Source: Acetatifactor aquisgranensis
GTDB taxonomy: Bacteria; Bacillota; Clostridia; Lachnospirales; Lachnospiraceae
Length of the DNA: 64,000 nt
Assembly: GCF_943193215.1 (NCBI RefSeq)
Contig: NZ_CALPDH010000025.1
Coordinates: forward strand, 1 to 64,000
Direction: 5' to 3'
The translations under genes and the position numbers were made by a program. The stretch's first letter is position 1. Each line of letters opens with the position of its first letter. The notes under the pieces are model-generated. The model made no database searches. It had not been told where the DNA came from and saw only the letters and a list, made by a program, of their open reading frames with translations. Shown here piece after piece: positions 32,244 through 40,311 of this stretch.

Positions 32244-34085
32244 TCATTCTTCGCTTATCATCAATAAACCCGCCAGCACCGGCAGCGACAGCATAATCGG
32301 AAAAACATAGCGCATCTGGACTACAGGCCCCAAAAGCATCGTCCCCATATACAGCAGAGGGAACAGACAAAATACAGCCTGCCTTTTCTGCCGCCGGTAC
32401 AGAAAAACAATCCATATCAGCAGAAGAGCCCAGAGATAGAACGCGCTCCTGAACAACAACGATATGACCGGCCAATTGTAATAAGTATTCCCACTGACGA
32501 TTTTTTCCAGCTGCGCTTCCAGCCAGGGAAATTTCGACTCATGTCTGATTTCTGACCCATCATCAAAAAAAGCGATATTATGGGTATAGATTGTCCCCAA
32601 ACGTCCCTCTGTCCCATACCCCAGACATTCCGCATAGGATCTGTCATCCAGGAACCAATATCCCCTCGTCAGTTCAAGGAATGCATCAATATATTCATTG
32701 GGGTATCGGATTCCCAGCTGAATCCAGTCTGTGAGCAGCTGCCCCAAATGCCCATCCCAGTTTTCATAAAATGTCGTTACCGCGACTATTCCTTTTATGC
32801 CGTCCGAAATCGGCGGATAATAATCCTCCCAGCATTCCTGCGGAACATAGCGATTCAGCAGCTGCCATGTCTCATCGTCAAGCTCCCCGCCGTGATAATA
32901 TCCCACCCTCGCAAATTGCTGAATCGGCACGCTGTACATTTCCACCTTTGCGATTTCAAGCTCTGTTCCAATTGCAGCCTTTATCGCCATTCCGGTTCCC
33001 TTTCCCCCTGCCACCAGAAGGACGCAGAGCAGAATCACTTTCAGTTTCTCCCTCTTCGCAGCAGCCAATGCCCACAACACACCAAAGACGGCCACTGCAT
33101 AGATGCAGTTATTGCGAAACTGCATCATAAGACTGCCTTCCAGCAACAGGAAAACCGCCATCACCGCTTGTCTCTTCCCCTCGCTAAAGAAAAAGCATTC
33201 AGCCATCAACAAAATGAACAGCAGGAACAATGTGCCAAACAGGATATCCTTGGTTGCGCACAACACCAGTACCGAATTCAGCGGGAATACGCCAAAAAAC
33301 AGGATTCCTGCCACTACTGCCCATCTCTTTCGCAGAATGCGGTACAGAAACGCACATGCATAGCCAGTCACCAGGGAATAGACCAGCATCTGAAACAGCG
33401 CCATACATGCCATACCTGTCTGCAGGTTTCCGCAGGCATATCCCACCTGAAGAAACAGCCAGATCACCCATGTATGTGCTATCGGCTGATAAGGCCAGAA
33501 CCACGCGAATCCTTTCGAAGCTTCGCCTATCTGTCTGTGAAAATCATAGGACATGATGGCAGGATAATAGGCAAGCCACACCGGAATCAGGCACAAGAAT
33601 ATGGCAGCCGTACTGATTCCGAACACCTTCCATGCCTTCCGGCCGGCTTGCTGCCCCTGCAGCGGGCTGCCAGAAGGAATTTTCTCAACAACTGTGAAAA
33701 AAATATTCGCAAACGGAAATACAGCTACACTTAAAGATGCGCTGCGCAGCAGGACAAGCGCTTTTCCCCTTACCCCCAGCCCTGTCATGCCAAAGCTCTG
33801 GAGCTGGTATCCTGCAATCATCGTAACGGAAAACAGAAAGCTGACAATCGCTGCATACTTTACCCTGCGTCCAAGCTGCCTTTTATCCTCTGTCTCCTTA
33901 AGCTGCTTTTCCGTCCAGGCAAGCAGCCTGGTCAGCAATATCATCACCGGCACGCTCATAATCGAAAAGGAGGCATGCTCCATTCCCGCTATGCTGCCCA
34001 GATAACAGACCCCGCAAGTCCCCAGAAAAGCCATAACATATCTCAGCCATACGTTCTTATCTTTCCACCACTTCTTTGTGTCCAT
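32244..34085 (-). CDS. DUF6020 family membrane protein
   Basis: A 613-residue protein with about 13 membrane helices and a large extracytoplasmic loop (about residues 400-540; QLLNRYVPQECWEDYYPPIS). It resembles DUF6020 proteins of Lachnospiraceae, which are GT-C-like in topology but uncharacterised. AAGGAG precedes ATG 34085. It is the first gene of a two-gene unit with the GT39-like protein, suggesting joint work on a surface glycan or glycolipid (inference). Confidence 0.65.
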   Translation of the reverse strand: MDTKKWWKDKNVWLRYVMAFLGTCGVCYLGSIAGMEHASFSIMSVPVMILLTRLLAWTEKQLKETEDKRQLGRRVKYAAIVSFLFSVTMIAGYQLQSFGMTGLGVRGKALVLLRSASLSVAVFPFANIFFTVVEKIPSGSPLQGQQAGRKAWKVFGISTAAIFLCLIPVWLAYYPAIMSYDFHRQIGEASKGFAWFWPYQPIAHTWVIWLFLQVGYACGNLQTGMACMALFQMLVYSLVTGYACAFLYRILRKRWAVVAGILFFGVFPLNSVLVLCATKDILFGTLFLLFILLMAECFFFSEGKRQAVMAVFLLLEGSLMMQFRNNCIYAVAVFGVLWALAAAKREKLKVILLCVLLVAGGKGTGMAIKAAIGTELEIAKVEMYSVPIQQFARVGYYHGGELDDETWQLLNRYVPQECWEDYYPPISDGIKGIVAVTTFYENWDGHLGQLLTDWIQLGIRYPNEYIDAFLELTRGYWFLDDRSYAECLGYGTEGRLGTIYTHNIAFFDDGSEIRHESKFPWLEAQLEKIVSGNTYYNWPVISLLFRSAFYLWALLLIWIVFLYRRQKRQAVFCLFPLLYMGTMLLGPVVQMRYVFPIMLSLPVLAGLLMISEE

Positions 34086-34137
34086 AACTCTCCTTATCCC
34101 GCCGTTCTCCTTTTTTTCTACAAATCTTTATAAAAAA

Positions 34138-34172
34138 AACGATAAACCTTGAATACACAAGACTTATCGTTC
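34138..34172 (-). terminator. terminator after tRNA-Leu
   Basis: AACGATAA and TTATCGTT form the stem and are followed on the minus strand by a run of T residues. It separates the tRNA from the DUF6020 operon. Confidence 0.75.
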
Positions 34173-34177
34173 TCCAA

Positions 34178-34261
34178 TGCGGAAGATGGGACTTGAACCC
34201 ACACGGCATTGCTGCCACAAGATCCTTAGTCTTGCTCGTCTGCCAGTTCCGACACTTCCGC
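34178..34261 (-). tRNA. tRNA-Leu (anticodon AAG)
   Basis: An 84-nt class II tRNA: acceptor GCGGAAG, long variable arm, T-arm GGTTCAAGTCC. The anticodon stem CAAGA/TCTTG encloses loop CTAAGGA, giving anticodon AAG. A34 implies deamination to inosine by TadA to read CUU/CUC/CUA. CCA is not encoded. Confidence 0.9.
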
Positions 34262-34352
34262 ATATGCATCGCACGAGTAATATGATAGCATCATCTGGCT
34301 TAAAAGTCAATTCCTTTTTTCAAATTTTCCTGCATCTATTTTCTCGCATCAC

Positions 34353-34381
34353 TTGTCTTTCCGATTTAGATATGCTAACAT
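34353..34381 (+). promoter_or_regulatory. candidate promoter of lipoprotein gene
   Basis: TTGTCT (34353-34358) and TAACAT (34376-34381) with a 17-nt spacer, about 60 nt before the lipoprotein ATG. Moderate matches only. Confidence 0.4.
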
Positions 34382-34442
34382 ACCTAACATGCATACCACA
34401 ATTTATGCCGCCGGACAAAAGAGCGGCAGAACGGAGTCCATC

Positions 34443-34991
34443 ATGAAAAAATATATCCCATCCCTTTTATCGATTGCCCTTATCATTCTCCTGCTGGCGG
34501 CCTGCGGCTCTGGCAGCTCGGTCATCCTCCCCAAGGACGGCTATGCCGCAGGCGGAACGGGCGATACCATGCGCACCTATTTTTTCGACTATACGGTGAA
34601 CAGCGCCTACACCTGCAGCAAGTATGAGGGTTACATCCCCACGCCCGGTTACGACCTGCTGGCAGTGGAAATCACCCTGAAAAATACCCTTGCGGAAAGC
34701 ATCCCCATGTTCGACTGGGATTTCATCGTGCTCTATGCCGGCACCGAAAGCGAGGACCAGATTTACGACTATCCCATCACTTCCTATGAAGAGGTGGAGA
34801 TTCCCGAAGCCGCGCTGCAGACCCTGCTGCCCCTGGAATATAATCTGGAAAAAGGAGAGAGCCGCACCGGGCTCCTCCTCTTTGAAGTGCCTGCCGGAGA
34901 CACCGAATTCACCATTTCCTATACGGAATACTTCGACGATGACACCGCCGGCGATACTTTCTCCGTGGACATCACCGCCACGCGCAGGTAA
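34443..34991 (+). CDS. lipoprotein with DUF4352-like domain
   Basis: A 182-residue exported lipoprotein. The signal peptide KKYIPSLLSIALIILLLAAC ends in the lipobox LLAAC. The mature part is an immunoglobulin-like beta sandwich: YDLLAVEITLKNTLAESIPM fits the DUF4352 pattern of a strand with aromatic/aliphatic alternation followed by NT. Role unknown. Start 34443 has CGGAG upstream; the frame from 34353 is not needed. Convergent with apeB. Confidence 0.7.
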   Translation: MKKYIPSLLSIALIILLLAACGSGSSVILPKDGYAAGGTGDTMRTYFFDYTVNSAYTCSKYEGYIPTPGYDLLAVEITLKNTLAESIPMFDWDFIVLYAGTESEDQIYDYPITSYEEVEIPEAALQTLLPLEYNLEKGESRTGLLLFEVPAGDTEFTISYTEYFDDDTAGDTFSVDITATRR

Positions 34992-35010
34992 AACAGCCGC
35001 TTAAAGGCCC

Positions 35011-36306
35011 CTATTCCGCGAAAAATGCCTTAAAAGCCTCAACCGCGTATTTCGTGTCCTTCACCCCCGCAGTCTCCATGGCTGAATGCATGGCCAGCTG
35101 GGGAAGGCCGATATCCACGCTGGACACGGATACATGGGATGTGGAGATGTTGCCCAGAGTCCCGCCTCCTGCGATATCCGAGCGGTTGGCATAAGTCTGG
35201 CAGGGCACCCTGGCTTTCTCACAGATGCTCCGCAGCCTGGCCGCGGACACAGCGTCCGTCGCATATCTCTGACTTCCATGGAATTTGATGACAGGCCCTC
35301 TGTTCAGATAAGGCCGGTTGGTGGGGTCGGCCTTTTCAGGATGATTGGGATGCACCGCGTGGGCATTGTCCGCGGAAATCAGGAAACTGTCCGCAATCAG
35401 CCGCAGGATGCCGCCTCTGTCAAGTCCCATGCACTCCCCGATACGCCAGAGCGTATCCTCCAGGAAGGTGGAATCCGCGCCCTGCTTCGTGCCACTGCCC
35501 ACCTCCTCATTGTCGAACACCGCGCAGACGCTGATATAGCTGCCCGGCACGCTCTCCGCAAAGCCCTTGGCGGAGGCGTACACACATTGCAGGTCATCCA
35601 GTCTGGGCGAGAGCACGAACTCGCCGCCGTCCCCGAATATCCTGCCCTTTTCCCTGACATAGAGGAACAGATCGTGTCCCAGGATATCCTCCTGCTTCAC
35701 TCCCACGGCTTTCGCCACGCGCTTCATCAGCGCGCTGCCTTTCTTTCCATTTACGAATTCCCCATAGAGAGGAAGCATATCCGCCTGGGGATTATATTCG
35801 ATACCTTTATTAGCGTCGCGGTTCATATGGATGGCCACGCTGGGAATCACCATCAGGTCTTTCTCAAGATTGACCAGCCTGGTCTCGATTCCCCCTTTTC
35901 CCCTGACTGCCACGCGCCCTGCCACAGAGAGGGGCCTGTCCAGCCATGTGGACAGAATCATGCCGCCGTATTTCTCCGTGTTCAGCTTCAGGTACGCACC
36001 CTCCACAGCCATATCCGGCGATTCTTTCACCTTAAACGCGGGGGAATCCGCATGAGCCGCCGAAATATGGAAGCCTTTCGGCGCGTCTGTCTGGGGCATG
36101 CGGAAAGCTATCAAAGAGGAATCATTCCTCGCCACATAATACCCCTGGCCAGGCTCTGCATCCCACTTTTCCGCCTCTTTCAGCTCCCAGAAGCCGAGCT
36201 CCGCGAACACCTCTTTCAGATTCGCTACCGCCTGAAAGGCAGTGGGACTTTTCTCGATGAATTCCAGCATTTCCTTGGCGCACTTCTGATATTCTTTCCT
36301 GATCAT
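35011..36306 (-). CDS. apeB: M18 family aminopeptidase
   Basis: A 431-residue zinc aminopeptidase releasing N-terminal residues (often acidic) from peptides in the cytoplasm. Metal and catalytic motifs of M18 are visible: HISAAHADSPAF (His ligand), FDNEEVGSGTKQGADS (catalytic Glu pair), ISADNAHAVHPNHPEK (Asp/His). Length is typical. GAGGAGAGG precedes the ATG. It lies 14 nt after the DJ-1 gene, so both are probably co-transcribed. Confidence 0.9.
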   Translation of the reverse strand: MIRKEYQKCAKEMLEFIEKSPTAFQAVANLKEVFAELGFWELKEAEKWDAEPGQGYYVARNDSSLIAFRMPQTDAPKGFHISAAHADSPAFKVKESPDMAVEGAYLKLNTEKYGGMILSTWLDRPLSVAGRVAVRGKGGIETRLVNLEKDLMVIPSVAIHMNRDANKGIEYNPQADMLPLYGEFVNGKKGSALMKRVAKAVGVKQEDILGHDLFLYVREKGRIFGDGGEFVLSPRLDDLQCVYASAKGFAESVPGSYISVCAVFDNEEVGSGTKQGADSTFLEDTLWRIGECMGLDRGGILRLIADSFLISADNAHAVHPNHPEKADPTNRPYLNRGPVIKFHGSQRYATDAVSAARLRSICEKARVPCQTYANRSDIAGGGTLGNISTSHVSVSSVDIGLPQLAMHSAMETAGVKDTKYAVEAFKAFFAE

Positions 36307-36320
36307 AGTCCTCTCCTCGC

Positions 36321-36878
36321 CTATTCCTCTTTCCCGTACACGATGGACTGCGCCATCTCTTCCGCTTTCTCAGGGCCGCAGAAGATACCGGCGATGGCCA
36401 GCGCGAAATCAATGGCGGTCCCCATCCCCCGGGAAGTAATCACATGGTCCGAAATCTCCACCGGGCCTGCCGTGACCCGGGCGCCCTCCAGATGGCTTTC
36501 AAAACCGGGGTAGCTGCAGGCTTTCCTGCCTTTCAGAATCCCCCTGTGCCCGAAGATGCTGGGGGCGGCACAGATAGCCGCGATATATTTCCCTGCGGCA
36601 TAGAAAGCATCTATCTGCTCCATCAGCCCCCCATGGGCCTCCAGATGCTTCGTGCCCGGCATCCCTCCCGGCAGCACCAGCATGTCATATGCTGAAAAAT
36701 CCGCCTCCGCGAACATTTTGTCCATCTCCACCCTGATGCCGTGGGAGCCTGTGACCGCCGGCTCCTCCGTAATCGATACCATGTCCACGTCCAGCCCGCA
36801 CCTGCGGCAGATGTCCACCACTGTCAGCGCCTCAATCTCCTCAAAGCCTGTCCCGAAGAAAACCGCTATCTTTTTCAT
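36321..36878 (-). CDS. DJ-1/PfpI family protein
   Basis: A 185-residue class I glutamine-amidotransferase-like protein (ThiJ/DJ-1 type). The nucleophile elbow is AAICAAPSIFG with Cys near 106; the conserved Glu lies in GTGFEEIEA and the His in ATAGPVE-like positions. Members act as glyoxalase/deglycase or redox sensors; the activity here is not defined. GAGGT precedes the ATG. First gene of a pair with apeB. Confidence 0.85.
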   Translation of the reverse strand: MKKIAVFFGTGFEEIEALTVVDICRRCGLDVDMVSITEEPAVTGSHGIRVEMDKMFAEADFSAYDMLVLPGGMPGTKHLEAHGGLMEQIDAFYAAGKYIAAICAAPSIFGHRGILKGRKACSYPGFESHLEGARVTAGPVEISDHVITSRGMGTAIDFALAIAGIFCGPEKAEEMAQSIVYGKEE

Positions 36879-37061
36879 CTTCGTCTACCTCTTTTCTATA
36901 TTTTATAGATTCTCTATGAATCATCCTCTGCAATTCAGACAGGTTCCTGAACTGTTGCAATCGTCCTACTATTTCAGTATACATATAAATGTCAAATATT
37001 TCAATTAAAGCTTTGGAATTTATTGAAAATGTGTTATGATATAGTTATCAATCAATTGATT

Positions 37062-37164
37062 TATACTGCTTAACAGTTAAAATTTCCGAGTAACCTGATT
37101 ATATAATGCCAGCTATATACAATTAACCAATGCAGCATGGTAAGTTCTGGCGTTATGCAGTATA
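37062..37164 (+). repeat. MITE-like repeat, subfamily A copy 2
   Basis: A 103-bp copy with the same length and ends as 27364-27466 (TATACTGCTTAACAGTTAAA to GCGTTATGCAGTATA) and scattered substitutions inside. It lies 33 nt upstream of the CYTH gene ATG, in the same orientation relative to the gene as copy 1 is to ybaK. Confidence 0.75.
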
Positions 37165-37197
37165 ACATCATTGATTAATCTGAGGGAGAGAAAAGCC

Positions 37198-37692
37198 ATG
37201 GAAATCGAACGGAAATTTACCATCAAAGAATTGCCCGCTGACTTGGAAAGCTACCCTTTTCACCATATCGAGCAGGCTTACCTAAACGCATCGCCCGTCG
37301 TCCGGGTCCGAAAGGAGGATGACGAATACTATCTGACTTACAAGGGGAGCGGCATGATGACCAGGGAAGAGAGCAATCTGCCCCTGAATCGGGAGGCTTA
37401 TTATCATCTGCGCGAAAAGTCAGACGGGCGCATCATCTCCAAAAGACGCTACCTGATTCCCCTGCCGAACCCGGGGTTCCGTGAAAGTACAGGGCTGCCC
37501 TGTCCGCCCTCGGACTACACTCTGACCATTGAGCTGGATATCTTCGACCCGCCTTTCGCGCCCTTAGTCATAGCCGAAGTAGAGTTCGGCAGCGAAGAAG
37601 CCGCTGAAGCTTTCCTTCCCCCGGACTGGTTCGACGAAGATGTCACCTACCGCCAGGAATACCACAATTCCTATATGGCACTGCAATCGTAG
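37198..37692 (+). CDS. CYTH domain protein (triphosphate tunnel metalloenzyme)
   Basis: A 164-residue protein starting with the signature EIERKFTI (ExExK). VRVRKEDDEYYLTYKG, SKRRYLIPL and LTIELDIFD supply further tunnel Arg/Lys/Glu residues. CYTH proteins hydrolyse inorganic tripolyphosphate or nucleoside triphosphates; the substrate is not known. GAGGGAG precedes ATG 37198; the frame from 37171 extends into repeat-adjacent DNA. Confidence 0.85.
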   Translation: MEIERKFTIKELPADLESYPFHHIEQAYLNASPVVRVRKEDDEYYLTYKGSGMMTREESNLPLNREAYYHLREKSDGRIISKRRYLIPLPNPGFRESTGLPCPPSDYTLTIELDIFDPPFAPLVIAEVEFGSEEAAEAFLPPDWFDEDVTYRQEYHNSYMALQS

Positions 37693-37710
37693 ATTTTGGG
37701 AATTACAGAC

Positions 37711-37764
37711 GCAAAAAGCCGCAAACCCTTGATTTTACTGAAAAAATCCTGGACTTGCGGCTTT
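37711..37764 (-). terminator. tRNA-Leu terminator, duplicated at 62408
   Basis: GCCGCAA and TTGCGGC arms with the minus-strand tail GGCTTTTT end the tRNA-Leu(TAG) transcript. The 45-nt interior (CCTTGATTTTACTGAA and onward) recurs almost unchanged at 62408-62456. Confidence 0.7.
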
Positions 37765-37774
37765 CCTCGTCTCC

Positions 37775-37856
37775 TGCGGATAACAGGACTTGAACCTGCA
37801 CGTCGGGTGACACCAGAACCTAAATCTGGCGCGTCTGCCAATTCCGCCATATCCGC
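37775..37856 (-). tRNA. tRNA-Leu (anticodon TAG)
   Basis: An 82-nt class II tRNA with acceptor GCGGATA, long variable arm and T-arm GGTTCAAGTCC. Loop TTTAGGT between CCAGA and TCTGG gives anticodon TAG. CCA not encoded. Confidence 0.9.
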
Positions 37857-37958
37857 CTGCCGCTGCTGCAGATCCCTCCCGCAGCAGCTACACCGATTAT
37901 ACATGCTGTTTCTGCCTCTTGTCAAGCGTCAGCCGTCATCTTCTGCAAGAAACTCTTT

Positions 37959-39356
37959 CTATTCCGATACCCCCAGCGTATCCTCTCCAATGTGCCGGAT
38001 AATCCTCCTGTAAATCCGTACCAGGAAAAAGGTACTCATTCCCACACTGACCAGTTCGGCTATGGGGAAAGCCCACCATATCAGATTCACATTCCCGCTC
38101 AGGGAAAACAGCCACGCCACGGGCAGCAGCACGCAGAGCTGCCTCGCAATGGAGACGCACATACTGTACACGCCGTTCCCCAGCGCCTGGAACACACTTC
38201 CCACCACGATACAATACCCTGCAAAGGCAAAGCTTAAAGAAATAATCCGGAGAGCAGGAATTCCGATTACCAGGAGTTCCGCGGACGCCGCATCCGCATC
38301 GAACATGGCAATCAGCTGTCCGGGAAAAAGCTGCATGACAGCCAGCCCCGCAAGCATGATGCACACACCATACAGAATGCTGCTTTTCATAGCCTTCACC
38401 ACCCGTTCCCGCTTCCCCGCGCCGAAGTTGTAGGCAATAATGGGCACCAGGCCATTGTTCAGGCCGAACACAGGCATGAAGACGAAGCTCTGCAGCTTGA
38501 AGTAAATGCCGAACACCGTCTGCGCCACACCATAGGCCTCCAGAATCAGATTCATGCCATAAGTCATCACAGAGCCGATTGCCTGCATGACAATGGAGGG
38601 AATCCCCACTTTATAGATATTCCCAATCAGCCTCATATCAGGCCGAAAGCCTTTCAAAGAAATATGCAGCTCCTTATTGAATTTCAGATTGAACAGGACA
38701 GCAAGCGAAGCCGCCACAATCTGTCCTGCAACCGTCGCGGCCGCAGCTCCCGACACGCCCATGGCCGGGAAACCCAGCAGGCCGAATATCAGAATCGGAT
38801 CCAGAATCAGGTTGACGATAGCCCCTGCCCCCTGGGTAATCATGGCGTATATCGTCTTGCCCGTGGACTGGAGCAGGCGCTCGAATACCGTCTGCATAAA
38901 AATGCCGATACTGGCCGTACAGCAGATTGTCAGATAGGCTGTCCCATAATCCCGCACCTCCTGGATAGAGGTCTGGCTGGCAAAAAAAGGACGACTCACA
39001 AAAATACCAATCAGCGCAAACGCCAAAAAGCTTACGAACTCGATAAATATACCGTTTACCGCAATCTTGTTCGCTTTCCCGAAATCCCTTTCCCCCAATG
39101 TCTTCGACAGGAAAGAGTTGATGCCCACCGCAGTGCCCACGCCTACGGCAATCATCAGACTCTGGATTGGAAAGGCCAGCGACACGGCCCGCAGAGCATA
39201 TTCATTGACCCTGGACACGAAAATGCTGTCCACGATATTATAAAGCGCCTGCACCAGCATGGATATCATCATGGGCAGGGACATGGACAGCAGGAGCCTG
39301 TCCACAGGCATGACGCCCATCTTGTTCTCCGGCTGTGTATTCTGTTCTTTCTGCAT
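37959..39356 (-). CDS. MATE family efflux transporter
   Basis: A 465-residue, 12-helix cation-coupled exporter of drugs or metabolites. Two homologous halves are visible (LLLSMSLPMMISMLVQALYN and IYKVGIPSIVMQAIGSVMTY). Start 39356 (GAGAGG upstream) gives the usual length; the frame reads upstream to 39752 only through tRNA sequence. Single gene beside the tRNA array. Confidence 0.9.
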   Translation of the reverse strand: MQKEQNTQPENKMGVMPVDRLLLSMSLPMMISMLVQALYNIVDSIFVSRVNEYALRAVSLAFPIQSLMIAVGVGTAVGINSFLSKTLGERDFGKANKIAVNGIFIEFVSFLAFALIGIFVSRPFFASQTSIQEVRDYGTAYLTICCTASIGIFMQTVFERLLQSTGKTIYAMITQGAGAIVNLILDPILIFGLLGFPAMGVSGAAAATVAGQIVAASLAVLFNLKFNKELHISLKGFRPDMRLIGNIYKVGIPSIVMQAIGSVMTYGMNLILEAYGVAQTVFGIYFKLQSFVFMPVFGLNNGLVPIIAYNFGAGKRERVVKAMKSSILYGVCIMLAGLAVMQLFPGQLIAMFDADAASAELLVIGIPALRIISLSFAFAGYCIVVGSVFQALGNGVYSMCVSIARQLCVLLPVAWLFSLSGNVNLIWWAFPIAELVSVGMSTFFLVRIYRRIIRHIGEDTLGVSE

Positions 39357-39572
39357 AGGTATATCCTCTCTTTCCTCTGTAATGATTCTTGGCATGGTAA
39401 ACGGTTTCCCGCAGAATCCTGTTGGATTTAATGTGAACTGCAGAATGGGTCTGACGACCATTATAACTCTCCGCTCCGCGGTTTTCAAGCGCAAATTTTC
39501 CTTCCCCGGAACTTTAAGGGAAATTTGCCGAAAAAATTTCGAAAAAAATTTGGCGAGTATGAGATAAAACTG

Positions 39573-39601
39573 TTGACAAACGAAAGAATATACGTTAAAA
39601 T
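39573..39601 (+). promoter_or_regulatory. promoter of tRNA array
   Basis: TTGACA (39573-39578), 17-nt spacer, TAAAAT (39596-39601), 33 nt before tRNA-Arg. Confidence 0.75.
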
Positions 39602-39634
39602 ATGATTCGTTGGTTTGAGTGTGACAGCCGACAT

Positions 39635-39708
39635 GTGTCCGTAGCTCAGCTGGATAGAGCAACGGCCTTCTAAGCCGTGGGGCGGGGGTTCGAATCCCTT
39701 CGGGCACG
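39635..39708 (+). tRNA. tRNA-Arg (anticodon TCT)
   Basis: Acceptor GTGTCCG/CGGGCAC, D-arm AGCTCAGCTGG, anticodon loop CTTCTAA giving TCT, T-arm GGTTCGAATCC, discriminator G. First of four tRNAs. Confidence 0.95.
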
Positions 39709-39762
39709 TTGGGGACGTTTAGGCCGTCTGTTGGTACGGGCAAGGGTTCCATGAAAGATGTG

Positions 39763-39836
39763 GTGGGTATAGCGCAGTTGGTTAGCGCGCCAGATTGTGG
39801 CTCTGGAGGCCAAGGGTTCGAATCCCTTTATCCACC
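39763..39836 (+). tRNA. tRNA-His (anticodon GTG)
   Basis: Acceptor GTGGGTA/TATCCAC with discriminator C and an extra 5' G (39762) suited to the His-specific G-1:C73 pair. Loop TTGTGGC gives GTG. Confidence 0.95.
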
Positions 39837-39920
39837 CTTTTACAGCAGGATATCGTTCACCGCAAGCGGGCTTTGGCTTTTTCGCAGATGTATCGCGGCG
39901 GCGCGCTTGGTGTCACATGT

Positions 39921-39992
39921 AGGGCTATCGCCAAGCGGTAAGGCACAGCACTTTGACTGCTGCAGACGCTGGTTCGAATCCAGCTAGCCCTG
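39921..39992 (+). tRNA. tRNA-Gln (anticodon TTG)
   Basis: Acceptor AGGGCTA/TAGCCCT, anticodon stem CAGCA/TGCTG with loop CTTTGAC giving TTG, T-arm GGTTCGAATCC. Confidence 0.95.
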
Positions 39993-40024
39993 TTGGAGGG
40001 GGATATCCCCTTTTTTATGAATAT

Positions 40025-40097
40025 GGGACATTAGCTCAGGTGGTAGAGCACTTGACTTTTAATCAAGTTGTCTGGGGTTCGAATCCCCAATGTCTCA
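40025..40097 (+). tRNA. tRNA-Lys (anticodon TTT)
   Basis: Acceptor GGGACAT/ATGTCTC, anticodon loop CTTTTAA giving TTT, T-arm GGTTCGAATCC, discriminator A. The prophage remnant begins about 200 nt downstream. Confidence 0.95.
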
Positions 40098-40106
40098 CGA
40101 AAACCC

Positions 40107-40140
40107 AATCCCCGGAGGGCCGAGCCCCCGGGGGATTTTC
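40107..40140 (+). terminator. terminator of tRNA array
   Basis: AATCCCC and GGGGATT arms with a GC-rich inner stem, then TTTTC, directly after tRNA-Lys. Confidence 0.75.
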
Positions 40141-40311
40141 TTTGCGATATGCATGGAAACCGCATGAAATCAGCCTTTTTTGCCTTTTATCCATGTAACG
40201 AAATGTGATTTACAGTTGATGGTTGTAAATGTCTCTTTTATGTCTCGCAGCACAAAATGAAGCATTCTGAAGAGAAGAGGTCTCAGTTTTGTCATGACAG
40301 ATCGGCCTGAA

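Noticed and set aside
39709..39987. Open frame running through the tRNA array
   Set aside because: It is made of tRNA-His and tRNA-Gln sequence and spacers; not a protein gene.
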